A stretch of DNA of 64,000 nt, taken from positions 124,001 through 188,000 of the forward strand of contig CAKOGP040001112.1 of NCBI GenBank assembly GCA_933822405.4, written 5' to 3'. Shown here in pieces: positions 63,958 to 64,000 of the stretch (positions within the stretch are counted from its first letter, which is position 1; every line of letters begins with the position of its first letter). The translations under genes were made by a program, and so were the position numbers. The DNA is from Cylindrotheca closterium (taxonomy: Eukaryota; Bacillariophyta; Bacillariophyceae; Bacillariales; Bacillariaceae). The notes beneath the pieces were generated by a model, which saw only the letters and a program-made list of their open reading frames with translations, was not told the DNA's origin and did no database searches.

Positions 63958-64000
63958 ATGAATGCCGATCTTTTTAGTGCCCTCTTTGTACTATGTACAA

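Noticed and set aside
1..64000. CRISPR arrays, tRNA or rRNA genes
   Set aside because: No regularly spaced repeats of CRISPR type and no cloverleaf or rRNA sequence recognised; a covariance-model scan was not possible.

Overview
The window looks like nuclear DNA of a diatom, probably a raphid pennate. The signs are: compact genes with zero to three short GT-AG introns (about 60-200 bp); predicted plastid presequences with a signal peptide followed by Phe at the predicted cleavage site (genes at 372 and 34022); diatom-type expanded families (MYND, LRR-RNI, ankyrin-AAA, RING, FkbM); Asn/Gln/Ser-rich spacers; and a membrane-anchored fusion of an AdoMet-decarboxylase-like domain with an aminopropyltransferase, a fusion type that has been proposed to make long-chain polyamines in diatoms. 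The species is not identified. About 28 protein genes, two clear pseudogenes and three assembly gaps (11863-12567, 31131-31914, 43268-43576) are described. Exon coordinates were derived by hand from frame, splice sites and family alignment.

Layout. 0-10 kb: plastid-type pseudouridine synthase, GT8 glycosyltransferase, Whirly ssDNA-binding protein, a USP-like protein that has lost its catalytic residues, an array of perfect palindromes, and a CPA1 Na+/H+ exchanger. 10-25 kb: LRR protein, an unnamed helical-domain protein, a mitochondrial PDK/BCKDK-type kinase, a TPR protein, an Iwr1/SLC7A6OS-like protein containing ankyrin repeats, an SFT2 Golgi protein, a second LRR protein and a canonical spermidine synthase. 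25-31 kb: a decayed stretch with a broken LRR gene and a broken coiled-coil/nuclease-like/kinase-like gene. 31-39.6 kb: two diverged spermidine-synthase-like paralogues flanking a stand-alone LON-domain gene, then a ubiquitin-fold protein. 40-46 kb: two RING paralogues flanking a tubulin-tyrosine-ligase-like gene. 46-55 kb: two poorly known genes, an alpha/beta hydrolase, and a divergent pair of ankyrin-CbbX-like AAA proteins. 55-64 kb: a tandem MYND pair, a secretory protein of a bacterial-type family, and an FkbM-type methyltransferase interrupted by one in-frame TGA.

Themes. Pseudoenzymes recur: a USP without Cys or His, an AdoMetDC domain without pyruvoyl Ser, an aminopropyltransferase without acceptor Asp, and an AAA ATPase without Walker B Asp or arginine finger. 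Several sit beside an intact or better-preserved paralogue, which suggests regulatory or scaffold partners produced by local duplication. The strongest candidates for new biology are the polyamine-synthase fusion and its degenerate neighbour, the divergent active/inactive AAA pair, and the palindrome array at 7085-7575.
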